Source: Emcibacter sp048269205 (lineage in GTDB: Bacteria; Pseudomonadota; Alphaproteobacteria; Sphingomonadales; Emcibacteraceae). Taken from it: 64,000 nt of DNA. Both the position numbers and the translations under genes were made by a program. The notes beneath the pieces were generated by a model. That model worked only from the letters and a program-made list of their open reading frames with translations. It did not search any database and was not told the origin of the DNA. Position 1 is the stretch's first letter. Every line of letters starts with the position of its first letter. Positions 8,471-16,715 of this stretch are shown here, piece after piece. The DNA lies in assembly GCF_048269205.1 (NCBI RefSeq), contig NZ_JBLXJC010000001.1:1-64000 (forward strand). The letters are read 5' to 3'.

Positions 8471-9466
8471 ATGGGAAAAATTGCAGTTTTGGGGGCCGGC
8501 GCCTGGGGAACGGCCCTTGCCATTACCGCAGCACGGGCCGGGAACGAGGTCACAATCTGGGCCCGCGAACCGGAGGTGGTGAGCGCCATTAACGACAAAC
8601 GGGAAAACAGCCTGTTCCTGCCTGATGTAGAGGTTCCGTCCAGCATTGCCGCTGTCGGTGATTATGCTGAACTGGAAAAACCCGATTTTCTGCTGATGGT
8701 GGCGCCGGCCCAGTTCGTCCGCTCCGTCGCAGCCGATTTGTCAACAACTCTCAGGGAAAGCGTTCCTGTCGTACTCTGTTCCAAGGGGATAGAGCAGTCC
8801 ACAGGCAAACTGATGAGTGACGTCATGGCGGAGGTGATGCCGAAAAACCCGCTGGCGGTGCTGTCCGGACCCAGCTTCGCCATCGAGGCCGCACGCGGCC
8901 TGCCGACGGCGGTGACCATCGCTTCCAAATACCAGAAGCTGGCCCAGTCCCTGGCCCAGGCTATCGGTCAGCCCACTTTTCGACCCTATCTGTCCCGGGA
9001 TGTGGTCGGGGCGGAAATTGGCGGTGCTGTCAAGAATGTCTTCGCCATCGCCTGTGGTGTGGTGGCCGGCAAAAAGCTGGGAGAAAATGCCCGGGCCGCA
9101 CTCATCACCCGTTCTCTTGCGGAAATGGTCCGTTTCGGGGAAAGCCGCGGGGCGGACCCGGAAACCATGGTCGGCCTGTCTGGTCTCGGCGACCTGATCC
9201 TGACCTGTTCCTCACCCCTTTCCCGTAACATGTCGCTCGGTATGGCGCTGGGCGAAGGAAAGGATATTGCGGAAATCATGGACAACCGCAAAACTGTAGC
9301 GGAGGGCTATCACACGTCGGAAATCCTGCACCGTGTCGCTGCGGAGGATAAGATCGACATGCCGATTGCCCGGGCGGTCTATGACCTGCTGCACGGGGAC
9401 AAGGATGTGGATGAGGTGATTGCGGAGCTGCTCAGTCGCCCCATCAGCAAGGAAGAAATGTTCTGA
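8471..9466 (+). CDS. gpsA: Glycerol-3-phosphate dehydrogenase [NAD(P)+]
   Basis: Reduces dihydroxyacetone phosphate to sn-glycerol-3-phosphate for phospholipid synthesis in the cytoplasm. It has 331 residues, normal for GpsA. The N-terminal Rossmann motif is GAGAWGTAL. VLSGPSFA and the helical C-terminal domain follow, with the catalytic Lys region GGAVKNVFAIACG and GLSGLGDLILTC. An AAAGGA ribosome-binding site precedes the ATG. It lies in the tsaD-gpsA-yciI-Rieske series and is probably co-transcribed. Confidence 0.97.
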   Translation: MGKIAVLGAGAWGTALAITAARAGNEVTIWAREPEVVSAINDKRENSLFLPDVEVPSSIAAVGDYAELEKPDFLLMVAPAQFVRSVAADLSTTLRESVPVVLCSKGIEQSTGKLMSDVMAEVMPKNPLAVLSGPSFAIEAARGLPTAVTIASKYQKLAQSLAQAIGQPTFRPYLSRDVVGAEIGGAVKNVFAIACGVVAGKKLGENARAALITRSLAEMVRFGESRGADPETMVGLSGLGDLILTCSSPLSRNMSLGMALGEGKDIAEIMDNRKTVAEGYHTSEILHRVAAEDKIDMPIARAVYDLLHGDKDVDEVIAELLSRPISKEEMF

Positions 9467-9482
9467 TTAAAAGGATACTATT

Positions 9483-9776
9483 ATGCATTTTGTGATCCTC
9501 GCCTATGATAAGGCCGACAGTCTGGAACTGCGGATGTCCGTACGTTCCGATCATCTGGACTATGCGGAAAATTCCGGTGTCGTACAGTTGGCGGGCCCGA
9601 TTTTGTCAGAGGAAGACGAGCCCAAACCCCGGGGCAGCATGATTGTGATCGATGTCCATAACCGGGCGGCGGCGGAAAATTTCGCCGAGAATGATCCCTA
9701 TGCCAAGGCCGGTCTGTTTGACAAGGTCCGGATCCTGCCGTTCAATCCGGTTCTGGGCAGCTGGCTGGAAGATTGA
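9483..9776 (+). CDS. YciI-family protein
   Basis: A 97-residue protein of the YciI/YCII superfamily, a ferredoxin-like alpha/beta fold used as a small stand-alone enzyme or binding domain. Family features are the opening MHFVILAYDK, the LAGPILSEEDEPKP segment and the C-terminal AKAGLFDKVRILPFNPVLG. The exact substrate is unknown. In many alphaproteobacteria a YciI gene follows gpsA, as here (16 bp gap), and its stop overlaps the possible upstream start of the Rieske gene. Confidence 0.85.
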   Translation: MHFVILAYDKADSLELRMSVRSDHLDYAENSGVVQLAGPILSEEDEPKPRGSMIVIDVHNRAAAENFAENDPYAKAGLFDKVRILPFNPVLGSWLED

Positions 9777-9781
9777 GGCCC

Positions 9782-10162
9782 ATGGAGCGGGAGTTTGACA
9801 TCAGGCTTGCCGATGTAGCGAACGGTCCGGAAAAAGGGCAGGTGCTCTGTGCCCTTGAGGACATTGAAGATGGCCGGGGCCGGGAATTCAAATATGGCAC
9901 CGAAAAAGAACCCTTCGAGTTTTTCGTCTATCGCCGGGGCGTCGAGATTTTCGCCTATCAGAATGCCTGCCCGCATATGTATGTGCCCCTGAACCTGAAA
10001 GAGGGGGTGTTTACGGAAAAAAGCGGGAAATATTTCCTCTGTAATTTCCATGGCGCGCTGTTTCAGGTCGACGACGGCAAATGTGTGGCCGGCCCCTGCA
10101 GCGGCCGATCCCTCGAAAGCGTCGCCATCGGCCTTGAAGACGGCAATATTGTTGTGCTGTAA
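9782..10162 (+). CDS. Rieske [2Fe-2S] ferredoxin-like protein
   Basis: A 126-residue single-domain Rieske protein. The cluster ligands are visible as Cys63-Pro-His65 and Cys87-x2-His90. The ATG at 9782 is chosen; a TTG at 9773 would overlap the yciI stop. Lacking membrane and catalytic domains, it is probably a soluble electron carrier or oxygenase-type ferredoxin, but no partner reductase or oxygenase is encoded nearby. It lies in line with gpsA and yciI. Confidence 0.85.
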   Translation: MEREFDIRLADVANGPEKGQVLCALEDIEDGRGREFKYGTEKEPFEFFVYRRGVEIFAYQNACPHMYVPLNLKEGVFTEKSGKYFLCNFHGALFQVDDGKCVAGPCSGRSLESVAIGLEDGNIVVL

Positions 10163-10189
10163 TTTGTTTTTCAGAGTTCGGGAATAAAT

Positions 10190-10819
10190 ATGGAAACCAT
10201 CGCCGACTTGCCGGTCCTCTGGAACGGCCCGGAAACGTCAGATACCCTCGTTATCCTTGCGCACGGCGCCGGGGCGCCCATGGACAACCCCTTTATGGAT
10301 TATTTTGCCGAAGGGCTGGCGGACAACGGACTTCGGGTGCTGCGCTTTGAATTTCCCTACATGGCCGAGCGGCGGGCGAGCGGCAAGAAGCGTCCGCCGG
10401 ACCGGCAGCCTAAACTGCTGACGTCATGGCGCGAGATCTATGAAGGCTGTGGCTTCAAGGGCAGGATCTTCATTGGCGGCAAGAGCATGGGCGGCCGCAT
10501 GGCGAGCCTGATTGCCGACGAGCTCTCTCCCACGGGCCTGATCTGTCTGGGATATCCCTTTTATGCACCCGGCAAGCCGGACAAGCCACGGACGGAACAT
10601 TTGCAATCGCTTGAAACCCCGGCCCTGATCTTGCAGGGAGAGCGGGACAGCATGGGCAACCGGGAGGCCGTGGAAGGTTATGATCTTTCCGACAGCATCA
10701 CTTTGGAGTGGCTCCCGGACGGCAACCACGACCTGGTCCCGCGCAAGGCCAGCGGGCTTTTACCCGAGGATAACTGGAACCGGGCCATTGAAAAGATAAT
10801 CGACTTTACGTCATTCTAG
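10190..10819 (+). CDS. Alpha/beta hydrolase of the KANL3/Tex30 (dienelactone-hydrolase-like) type
   Basis: A 209-residue cytoplasmic hydrolase. LAHGAGAPMDNPF supplies the oxyanion-hole His-Gly, and the nucleophile elbow is GGKSMGGR with Ser99. Asp153 in QGERD and His180 in DGNHD complete the likely triad. The family is poorly characterised and the substrate is unknown. Its stop overlaps the stop of the convergent helicase gene by 4 bp. Confidence 0.85.
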   Translation: METIADLPVLWNGPETSDTLVILAHGAGAPMDNPFMDYFAEGLADNGLRVLRFEFPYMAERRASGKKRPPDRQPKLLTSWREIYEGCGFKGRIFIGGKSMGGRMASLIADELSPTGLICLGYPFYAPGKPDKPRTEHLQSLETPALILQGERDSMGNREAVEGYDLSDSITLEWLPDGNHDLVPRKASGLLPEDNWNRAIEKIIDFTSF

Positions 10820-13602
10820 GGAGTCTGGTCGCTGAGGAACTCCCGGGTTTTGCGGATGGCGTCCGCGAGACCGATACGCTCGACCTCTACCCCGTCGGGG
10901 AAAGCGCTCAACAATCTTGAAGGCGTCGCCCCGTCCAGCATGACAAAAACACCCCGGTCAGTTTGTCTGCGGATCAATCGACCATAAGCCTGTTTCAGGC
11001 GCAGGCGGGTGATCAGGTCGTCATAGGATTGCCCGCCGAAACGCTTGCGCCGTGCCTTGTGCAGCAGGGTCGGTCTCGGCCAGGGCACCTTGTCAAAAAC
11101 ACAGAGCCTGAGCGACGGTCCCGGCACATCCATGCCGTCCCTCACCGCATCGGTGCCGAGGAGGCAGCTATGCTCCACCTCCCGGAAAATATCCACCAGG
11201 GTCGCCACATTGATGGGATCGATATGCTGGGCGTAAAGGGGCAGGCCTGCTTCCTCCAGCGGCCCGGCCAGGCGCTGGTAGACGCCGCGCAGGCGGCTGA
11301 TGGCGGTAAACAGGCCAAGCGCCCCGCCGTCTGCCGCCAGGAACAGTTCCCGATAGGCGGCGGCCAGCTGGTCCAGGCTTCTCTTGTTCATGTCGTTGAC
11401 AATGAAGATGCGGCTCTGGGCCGGATAATCGAAGGGGGAGTTGAGGCTCTGGCGCAGCGGCGGGCTGATCAGGTGGGCGGCGCCGGTGCGCACCTCTGCC
11501 GTATGCCATTCCACATCCTGATTGTCCGTATCCGTGAGCCGGTCACGGAGCGTGGCCGAGGTGATCATGGTACCCTGAGCCGTTTTCAGCACGGTTCCGG
11601 CAAAGGGCAGGCTCGGGTCTACCCAATGCCGGTAATAGCCCACATTGACTTCCCGTCCACCCTGGCGCTCCAGTTCAAACCAGTCGACAAACTCCTCGTC
11701 CGGAGCACTCAGCTCTGCCAGGATTTCGAGCATGGGGATCCAGCCGAATTCCACGGTCTCCCGCCGGCGGCTGATGCTCTGACTCAGGGACTCCAGCCGG
11801 TTGCGCTCTGCACTTTCCAGTTCGTCCGCTTCCTGATCCAGTTTTTTGAGCAACCGGGTGCTTAACGATTTCATGGGCGCAACAAGCGCTTTCAGGGCCA
11901 GCTGCAGTTCTGCGGCTGCTTCTTTAAGGCCTTCTACCGGCGGCAGGGGCGGACACTCAATGGAGTGATAGTCTTCCCGGCCTGCAGAGCGGGCATAAAG
12001 CTGCTGGCGGACAACGGCCAGAAATTTCTCTGCCGGACCGAAGGGCGTACCTTCGATCAGGCGGCCATGCCAGCCGTCGGCGGGCAGGCAGCGGGCTGTA
12101 TGAATGACTTCCTGAAGCAGGCTTCTTGCTTCGTCGTCACCGGCGATCAGTTCGTCGAGCCGCCCTTCCAGTCCCCGTCCCCGGCGCTTGGAATTTTCCG
12201 CGCCCCTGATCCAGCGTCTCAAATCCAGTCCCTCCTGCCCGGAAAGATGAGCGGAAAAGGCGCTGTCGGCCGCATCAAACAGGTGGTGGCCTTCGTCAAA
12301 GATATAGCGGGTCGGCAGATCCGGGTCCCGTATGGCTTCGATCCTGCCGTCCTTGTTGACGGCGGTGCGGGTGGCGGCCTGGATCATCACCAGGGCATGG
12401 TTGGCAATGACCAGCGAAGCCTTGCGGGACCGGCGGCGGGATTTTTCGATGAAGCATTTTTTATAATGGGCACAGGCGGCATAGATGCATTCCCCACGCC
12501 GGTCAGTAAGTTGGCTTAAGCGACTTTGTCCGAAATGTTCGCCCAGCCAGCTGGGGAAATCCCCGCCGATCATGTCCCCGTCACGGCTGTATCTGGCCCA
12601 TCGCTGGACCAGCCCTATTAATATTCGTCCTTCATGCTGGATGGCTGACTGGGACAGTTCCTGCAGGTTCAGCAGGCAAAGGTAGTTTTCCCGTCCCTTG
12701 CGGATCACCGCCTTGCGCGCCTTGACGGCGGGATCGGGATAGAGCCGGTCCAGTTCCTGGTCCAGCTGCCGTTGCAGGTTCTTGGTATAGGTGGAAATCC
12801 ATACCGTGCCGTCATTTTTTTCCGCCCACAGGCTGGCTGGCGCAATATAACCAAGTGTCTTGCCGATGCCGGTGCCGGCTTCCGCCAGCACCACCACAGG
12901 TTCTTCAGCAACCTCGGGGGGATCGAAAGTCCGGGCGGCAAGGGCGGTGTAGTCTTTCTGGCTGTCACGTTGTTCGGCATCATTGCCAATAAGTTGGCTT
13001 AGACGATCAAGAGCCTCCTCTCTCTGCACAGGAAGATTGTCCGGCGGTGGAGGCGGCGCATCCTCTTCCCACTCTGGCAGATGATCCCAGACCTGCCAGG
13101 GGTTTTGTGGTTCCGCGTGATGTAAGGCGCCCAGAACAAGCGGTCCCCAGCTCCAGCCGGCCTCGGCCATCTGCCGGGCCTGGGCCAGCAGGCCCTCTGG
13201 ATAGGGATATCCCGGGGCGGTGATCTCCCCGATCAATCTGCGGGCCGCCTCGATCAGGATCAGGCCTTCCTCTTCCAGGCTGTGATCAACAAGGTTGATG
13301 TTCAGGGCCCGGGCAAGGCCACGGGGCAGGGGCAGGCAGAACTGAGCCGGGCGGACAAAGGCAAACAGCTCCAGCACATCCAGGGCTTTTTGCCCGACCA
13401 TGCCCAGGCGGCGCCCGACAACCGGGCGGTTGCAGATCAGATAACCGGTTGCCCGGATTTTGCGCCGGAGTGCTCCGTGCTCATGTTCCTCCACTTCCCC
13501 GTCCGGGGAAATAATGACTCCGTGGGTCGGGCCCGCCACCAGTGCATCGGTACGGCTCAGCACCTCCTCTGGAGGGGGGAATGACATAAGGCTGTCGGTC
13601 AT
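10816..13602 (-). CDS. DinG-like ATP-dependent DNA helicase (XPD superfamily, Fe-S)
   Basis: A 928-residue superfamily 2 helicase. The Walker A motif is GTGIGKT at residues 243-249, and the DEAH-type motif is FDEGHH. Between them lie four cysteines (YLCLL, RGEC, AAC, YKKC) matching the iron-sulphur cluster of DinG/XPD proteins. The second helicase lobe includes the C-terminal LKQAYGRLIRRQTDRG arginine-finger motif. The roughly 200 residues before Walker A occupy the position of the exonuclease domain of Gram-positive DinG, but I see no catalytic acidic motif. Role: probably unwinding of D-loops, R-loops or G-quadruplexes in repair. A near-consensus LexA box lies just upstream. Confidence 0.9.
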   Translation of the reverse strand: MTDSLMSFPPPEEVLSRTDALVAGPTHGVIISPDGEVEEHEHGALRRKIRATGYLICNRPVVGRRLGMVGQKALDVLELFAFVRPAQFCLPLPRGLARALNINLVDHSLEEEGLILIEAARRLIGEITAPGYPYPEGLLAQARQMAEAGWSWGPLVLGALHHAEPQNPWQVWDHLPEWEEDAPPPPPDNLPVQREEALDRLSQLIGNDAEQRDSQKDYTALAARTFDPPEVAEEPVVVLAEAGTGIGKTLGYIAPASLWAEKNDGTVWISTYTKNLQRQLDQELDRLYPDPAVKARKAVIRKGRENYLCLLNLQELSQSAIQHEGRILIGLVQRWARYSRDGDMIGGDFPSWLGEHFGQSRLSQLTDRRGECIYAACAHYKKCFIEKSRRRSRKASLVIANHALVMIQAATRTAVNKDGRIEAIRDPDLPTRYIFDEGHHLFDAADSAFSAHLSGQEGLDLRRWIRGAENSKRRGRGLEGRLDELIAGDDEARSLLQEVIHTARCLPADGWHGRLIEGTPFGPAEKFLAVVRQQLYARSAGREDYHSIECPPLPPVEGLKEAAAELQLALKALVAPMKSLSTRLLKKLDQEADELESAERNRLESLSQSISRRRETVEFGWIPMLEILAELSAPDEEFVDWFELERQGGREVNVGYYRHWVDPSLPFAGTVLKTAQGTMITSATLRDRLTDTDNQDVEWHTAEVRTGAAHLISPPLRQSLNSPFDYPAQSRIFIVNDMNKRSLDQLAAAYRELFLAADGGALGLFTAISRLRGVYQRLAGPLEEAGLPLYAQHIDPINVATLVDIFREVEHSCLLGTDAVRDGMDVPGPSLRLCVFDKVPWPRPTLLHKARRKRFGGQSYDDLITRLRLKQAYGRLIRRQTDRGVFVMLDGATPSRLLSAFPDGVEVERIGLADAIRKTREFLSDQTP

Positions 13603-13635
13603 GGATTTCTGCGCGCGATCGTCTTTGGCGTGAAT

Positions 13636-13650
13636 GTTCCGCTTTTGTTT
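13636..13650 (-). promoter_or_regulatory. Near-consensus alphaproteobacterial LexA box upstream of the DinG-like gene
   Basis: GTTC at 13636-13639 is followed after exactly 7 bp by GTTT at 13647-13650. The alphaproteobacterial LexA motif is GTTC-N7-GTTC, so one base differs. It lies 34 bp upstream of the helicase start, in the right place for SOS control. The rest of 13603-13824 shows no gene. Confidence 0.35.
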
Positions 13651-13824
13651 CGCTCACTATAGACAGGTTCGGGGGGCGGCAAAAGCTTTTTGATGGAGAA
13701 AATACGTGATTGCCTCTGAATCAGGTACTTGAGAGAATGGGGACGGTTGACGCGGACAGCGCTTGGCCTTATGAAGCCTTCAGTTTACAGTATTATGTCA
13801 ATTTCTGCACAAAGGTTTTAAACC

Positions 13825-15405
13825 ATGACCGCATCACCGGAAGTTATCGCCCAAGCCCTCGAGAGCAAAGCCTGGCCTTTCCAGGAGGCTGAGAAGCTGG
13901 TGAAGCGTCTGGAAAAGACCGGCAATAAAAAGGGGCATGTACTGTTTGAAACCGGTTATGGTCCCAGCGGGCTGCCTCATATCGGCACCTTTGGCGAGGT
14001 GGCCCGGACCACCATGGTGCGCAAGGCGTTCGAGCTGATTTCCGATGTGCCGACGCGGTTGATCGCTTTTTCAGATGACATGGACGGTTTCCGCAAGGTA
14101 CCCAGCAACCTGCCCAATCAGGACATGCTGCAGGATTATCTGGGCCTGCCCCTGACCAAGGTGCCGGATCCGTTCGGGACCCATGAGAGTTTTGCCCATC
14201 ATAACAACGACCGTCTGTGCAAGTTCCTTGACAGTTTCGGGTTTGAGTATGAATTCAAAAGCGCCACCGAGGCCTATACCTCAGGGGAGATGGATGACAC
14301 CCTGCTCAAGATGCTGGCCAATTACGACCGCATCATGAAGGTGATGTTGCCCACATTGGGTGAGGAACGTCAAAAAACCTATAGCCCTTTCCTGCCGGTC
14401 TGTCCGCGTACCGGCCGCGTGCTGCAGGTCCCGCTGGTGGAGCGCAATGTGGAAGCCGGCACCATTGTCTATAAGGACGAGGAAACCGGCGAACTGGTGG
14501 AAGTGCCGGTCACCGGCGGGCATTGCAAGGCTCAGTGGAAGGCCGACTGGGCCATGCGCTGGGTGGCGCTGGATGTGGACTATGAAATGTCCGGCAAGGA
14601 CCTGTATGAAAGTGTGAAACTGTCCAGCATCATTGCCCGGATTCTGGGTAGCGAGCCGCCGGAAGGCTTTAACTACGAACTTTTCCTGGACGAAAATGGT
14701 CAGAAAATCTCCAAATCCAAGGGCAACGGCCTGACCATGGAGGAATGGCTGCAGTATGGTACGCCGGAAAGCCTGGCGCTTTATATGTACCAGGCGCCGC
14801 GCAAGGCCAAGAAACTCTATTTTGATGTCATTCCCAAGGCGGTTGACGATTACCTGACATTCCTGTCCAAATTCCGTGATCAGGAAGGCAAGGAAAAATT
14901 CGCCAACCCGATCTGGCATATTCATGGTGACACGCCGCCGGCAGAGGATGTGCCGGTGACTTTCTCCCTGTTGCTGAACCTGGTCAGCGCCAGCAACGCT
15001 CATGACAAGGAGACACTCTGGGGCTATATCAATGCCTATGCACCCGAGGCCAGTGGCAAGGAACACCCGCTTCTGGACCAGCTGGTGGGATATGCGCTGG
15101 TTTTCTACGAGAATTTTGTCAAGCCGACCAAGAAGTACCGGGCTCCCACTGAAGAGGAGACGGGAGCTTTGCTGGATTTGATCACGGAACTGGAAAATCT
15201 GCCAGAGAATGCAGAGGCGTCAGACTATCAGACGGCGGTCTTTACTGTGGGCAAGGCGCATAACTATGAAAACCTCAGGGAATGGTTCCAGGCGCTGTAT
15301 GAAATCTTGCTGGGCCAGCAACAGGGCCCGCGTATGGGATCATTTATTGCCTTGTACGGCCGGGCGGAAACCATCGGCCTTATCCGTCAGACCATAGGCA
15401 AATAA
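13825..15405 (+). CDS. lysK: Lysyl-tRNA synthetase, class I
   Basis: Charges tRNA-Lys. This is the class I (archaeal-type) enzyme, not the common class II LysS. The class I nucleotide-binding motifs are present: a HIGH-like HIGT at residues 52-55 after GYGPSGLP, and a KMSKS-like KISKS starting at residue 294. Length 526 residues is typical. Most alphaproteobacteria rely on this form. It stands alone, with a 315-bp spacer before the next gene. Confidence 0.97.
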   Translation: MTASPEVIAQALESKAWPFQEAEKLVKRLEKTGNKKGHVLFETGYGPSGLPHIGTFGEVARTTMVRKAFELISDVPTRLIAFSDDMDGFRKVPSNLPNQDMLQDYLGLPLTKVPDPFGTHESFAHHNNDRLCKFLDSFGFEYEFKSATEAYTSGEMDDTLLKMLANYDRIMKVMLPTLGEERQKTYSPFLPVCPRTGRVLQVPLVERNVEAGTIVYKDEETGELVEVPVTGGHCKAQWKADWAMRWVALDVDYEMSGKDLYESVKLSSIIARILGSEPPEGFNYELFLDENGQKISKSKGNGLTMEEWLQYGTPESLALYMYQAPRKAKKLYFDVIPKAVDDYLTFLSKFRDQEGKEKFANPIWHIHGDTPPAEDVPVTFSLLLNLVSASNAHDKETLWGYINAYAPEASGKEHPLLDQLVGYALVFYENFVKPTKKYRAPTEEETGALLDLITELENLPENAEASDYQTAVFTVGKAHNYENLREWFQALYEILLGQQQGPRMGSFIALYGRAETIGLIRQTIGK

Positions 15406-15659
15406 CAGGGTTAATAAGAAACGGTACGGCACGTTAAGATTTTTTCTGACATAAACAGGATATAACTTTTTTCTCCTTGCAATAGCGAATCAGGAGTGTT
15501 ACTTCAAAGTTAAATTTTCGGGGGGATTGGTTAATTTGCAGTTGCTTGGCAGATTGTCCAACCGGATAAGGATAATAGAACATATTCTTGTCATGATCTG
15601 TATTTATTCTTTCGAAAATATAAAAAAGTTACAAGGGATGGGGTTGCTTAAGCTGCCTG

Positions 15660-15675
15660 TTAATCGCTCGTTAAC
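15660..15675 (+). promoter_or_regulatory. CtrA-type binding site upstream of the sugar transferase gene
   Basis: TTAA (15660-15663), seven bases, then TTAAC (15671-15675): an exact match to the CtrA full-site motif TTAA-N7-TTAA(C) known from Caulobacter and relatives. It is centred about 54 bp upstream of the ATG at 15721, so it could overlap a -35 region. The remainder of the AT-rich spacer 15406-15720 holds no gene I can support; TTAA-N7-TTGC at about 15531-15545 is a weaker half-match. Confidence 0.5.
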
Positions 15676-15720
15676 TTCAAAGGGTTAGTGTCTGCCTAAT
15701 CTGAAAAGAATGAGGAAGTG

Positions 15721-16368
15721 ATGTTGGGTTTGACTTACAAAAGATTCTGGAAAAGGATTATCGACATCCTGGGGGCGGCCACTCTTCTGGTAATGTTATC
15801 CCCGGTGTTGATGATTGTTGCCCTCGCGGTGCGCCTGAAACTGGGATCGCCAATATTGTTCAAACAGGAACGGCTTGGCCTGAATGGACGTACATTTGAA
15901 ATCTTTAAATTTCGCAGCATGACAAACGAGCGCGATGAAAACGGTGCGCTGCTCGAAGATCAACACAGACTGACCAAATTTGGCAAGCTTCTGCGGGACT
16001 GGAGCCTGGATGAACTGCCGCAGCTGTGGAATGTTCTCGTTGGCGATATGGGTCTGATCGGGCCCCGTCCGTTTATTGCGGAATATGCCTCCCGCTACAC
16101 AACCGAACAGATGCGCCGTCACGAAGTGCGCCCCGGTATCAGTGGCTGGGCCCAGGTGACAGGCCGCAACTCTATCAGCTGGAACCAGAAATTCATTCTG
16201 GATGTCTGGTATGTGGATCATTGCAGTTTCCTTTTGGATATCAAGATCCTGCTGCTGACCCTGCCGGTGGTTCTGAACCGTACAGGTATTTCTGCTGAAG
16301 ATCATGTGACCATGCCCAAATGGACGGGCCGGATCGAAGATGCGGAAGAAAAGGTGTTGTCCGAGTAG
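15721..16368 (+). CDS. Sugar-phosphate transferase (polyprenyl-phosphate glycosylphosphotransferase, PglC/WcaJ catalytic type)
   Basis: A 215-residue minimal (PglC-like) phosphoglycosyl transferase that would move a sugar-phosphate from a UDP-sugar to undecaprenyl phosphate, the first step in polysaccharide or glycan building at the inner membrane. One re-entrant or membrane helix lies at about residues 14-38. Conserved motifs follow: FKFRSMTNERDENG, DELPQLWNVLVGDM, LIGPRP and RPGISGWAQVTGR. GAGGAA precedes the ATG; GTG at 15718 is possible. No other glycan genes are nearby, so it is an orphan. A CtrA-type box upstream suggests cell-cycle control, possibly of holdfast or capsule synthesis. 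The sugar is unknown. Confidence 0.9.
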   Translation: MLGLTYKRFWKRIIDILGAATLLVMLSPVLMIVALAVRLKLGSPILFKQERLGLNGRTFEIFKFRSMTNERDENGALLEDQHRLTKFGKLLRDWSLDELPQLWNVLVGDMGLIGPRPFIAEYASRYTTEQMRRHEVRPGISGWAQVTGRNSISWNQKFILDVWYVDHCSFLLDIKILLLTLPVVLNRTGISAEDHVTMPKWTGRIEDAEEKVLSE

Positions 16369-16396
16369 GGGCCGCCTGGAAAACATATCAAAGCGC

Positions 16397-16430
16397 AAAG
16401 CCGTACTCCCTGTGAAGTGCGGCTTTTCTT
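16397..16430 (+). terminator. Rho-independent terminator of the sugar transferase gene
   Basis: An 11-bp stem with one G-U pair (AAAGCCGTACT at 16397-16407 with AGTGCGGCTTT at 16416-16426) is followed by a T-rich tract. It begins 28 bp after the stop codon. Confidence 0.85.
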
Positions 16431-16515
16431 ATGTCCTGATTTCTATGGTGCCTCTCTAAGTTTACGTCTTTCCGATGGGTTCCGGGGAGATTGCCTGCAC
16501 GGCGGAGCCACTATT

Positions 16516-16529
16516 ATCCATAAATGGAT
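16516..16529. repeat. Perfect 6-bp inverted repeat with 2-bp spacer
   Basis: ATCCAT, AA, ATGGAT lies in the spacer 16431-16614 between two terminators that face each other, where no gene is visible. It looks like an operator half-site pair, but there is no promoter or gene start close by. Nothing else recognisable is present in the spacer. Confidence 0.3.
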
Positions 16530-16614
16530 CACTATCCCTGAAAGACCTCATTGTTTGACTTGTCTGGAGCGGCTGGTGTGCGCTGGCTGATCATATAGTC
16601 ATTACGAAAGCAAA

Positions 16615-16647
16615 ACAAAAAAGGGAGAGCAGACAAGCCGCTCTCCC
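16615..16647 (-). terminator. Rho-independent terminator of the chemoreceptor gene
   Basis: On the minus strand, GGGAGAGC and GCTCTCCC (16640-16647 and 16623-16630) form an 8-bp stem with a 9-nt loop, followed by TTTTTTG. It lies about 70 bp downstream of the chemoreceptor stop codon. Confidence 0.85.
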
Positions 16648-16715
16648 CTATAGATTTACGATACGATTAAGGATCGTCTGTTACCCGCCATACGTCAGGC
16701 GGCTTCAGCTATATT

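Noticed and set aside
13710..13892. Small ORF overlapping the start of lysK
   Set aside because: It has no family character, and most of it lies across the lysK start in another frame.
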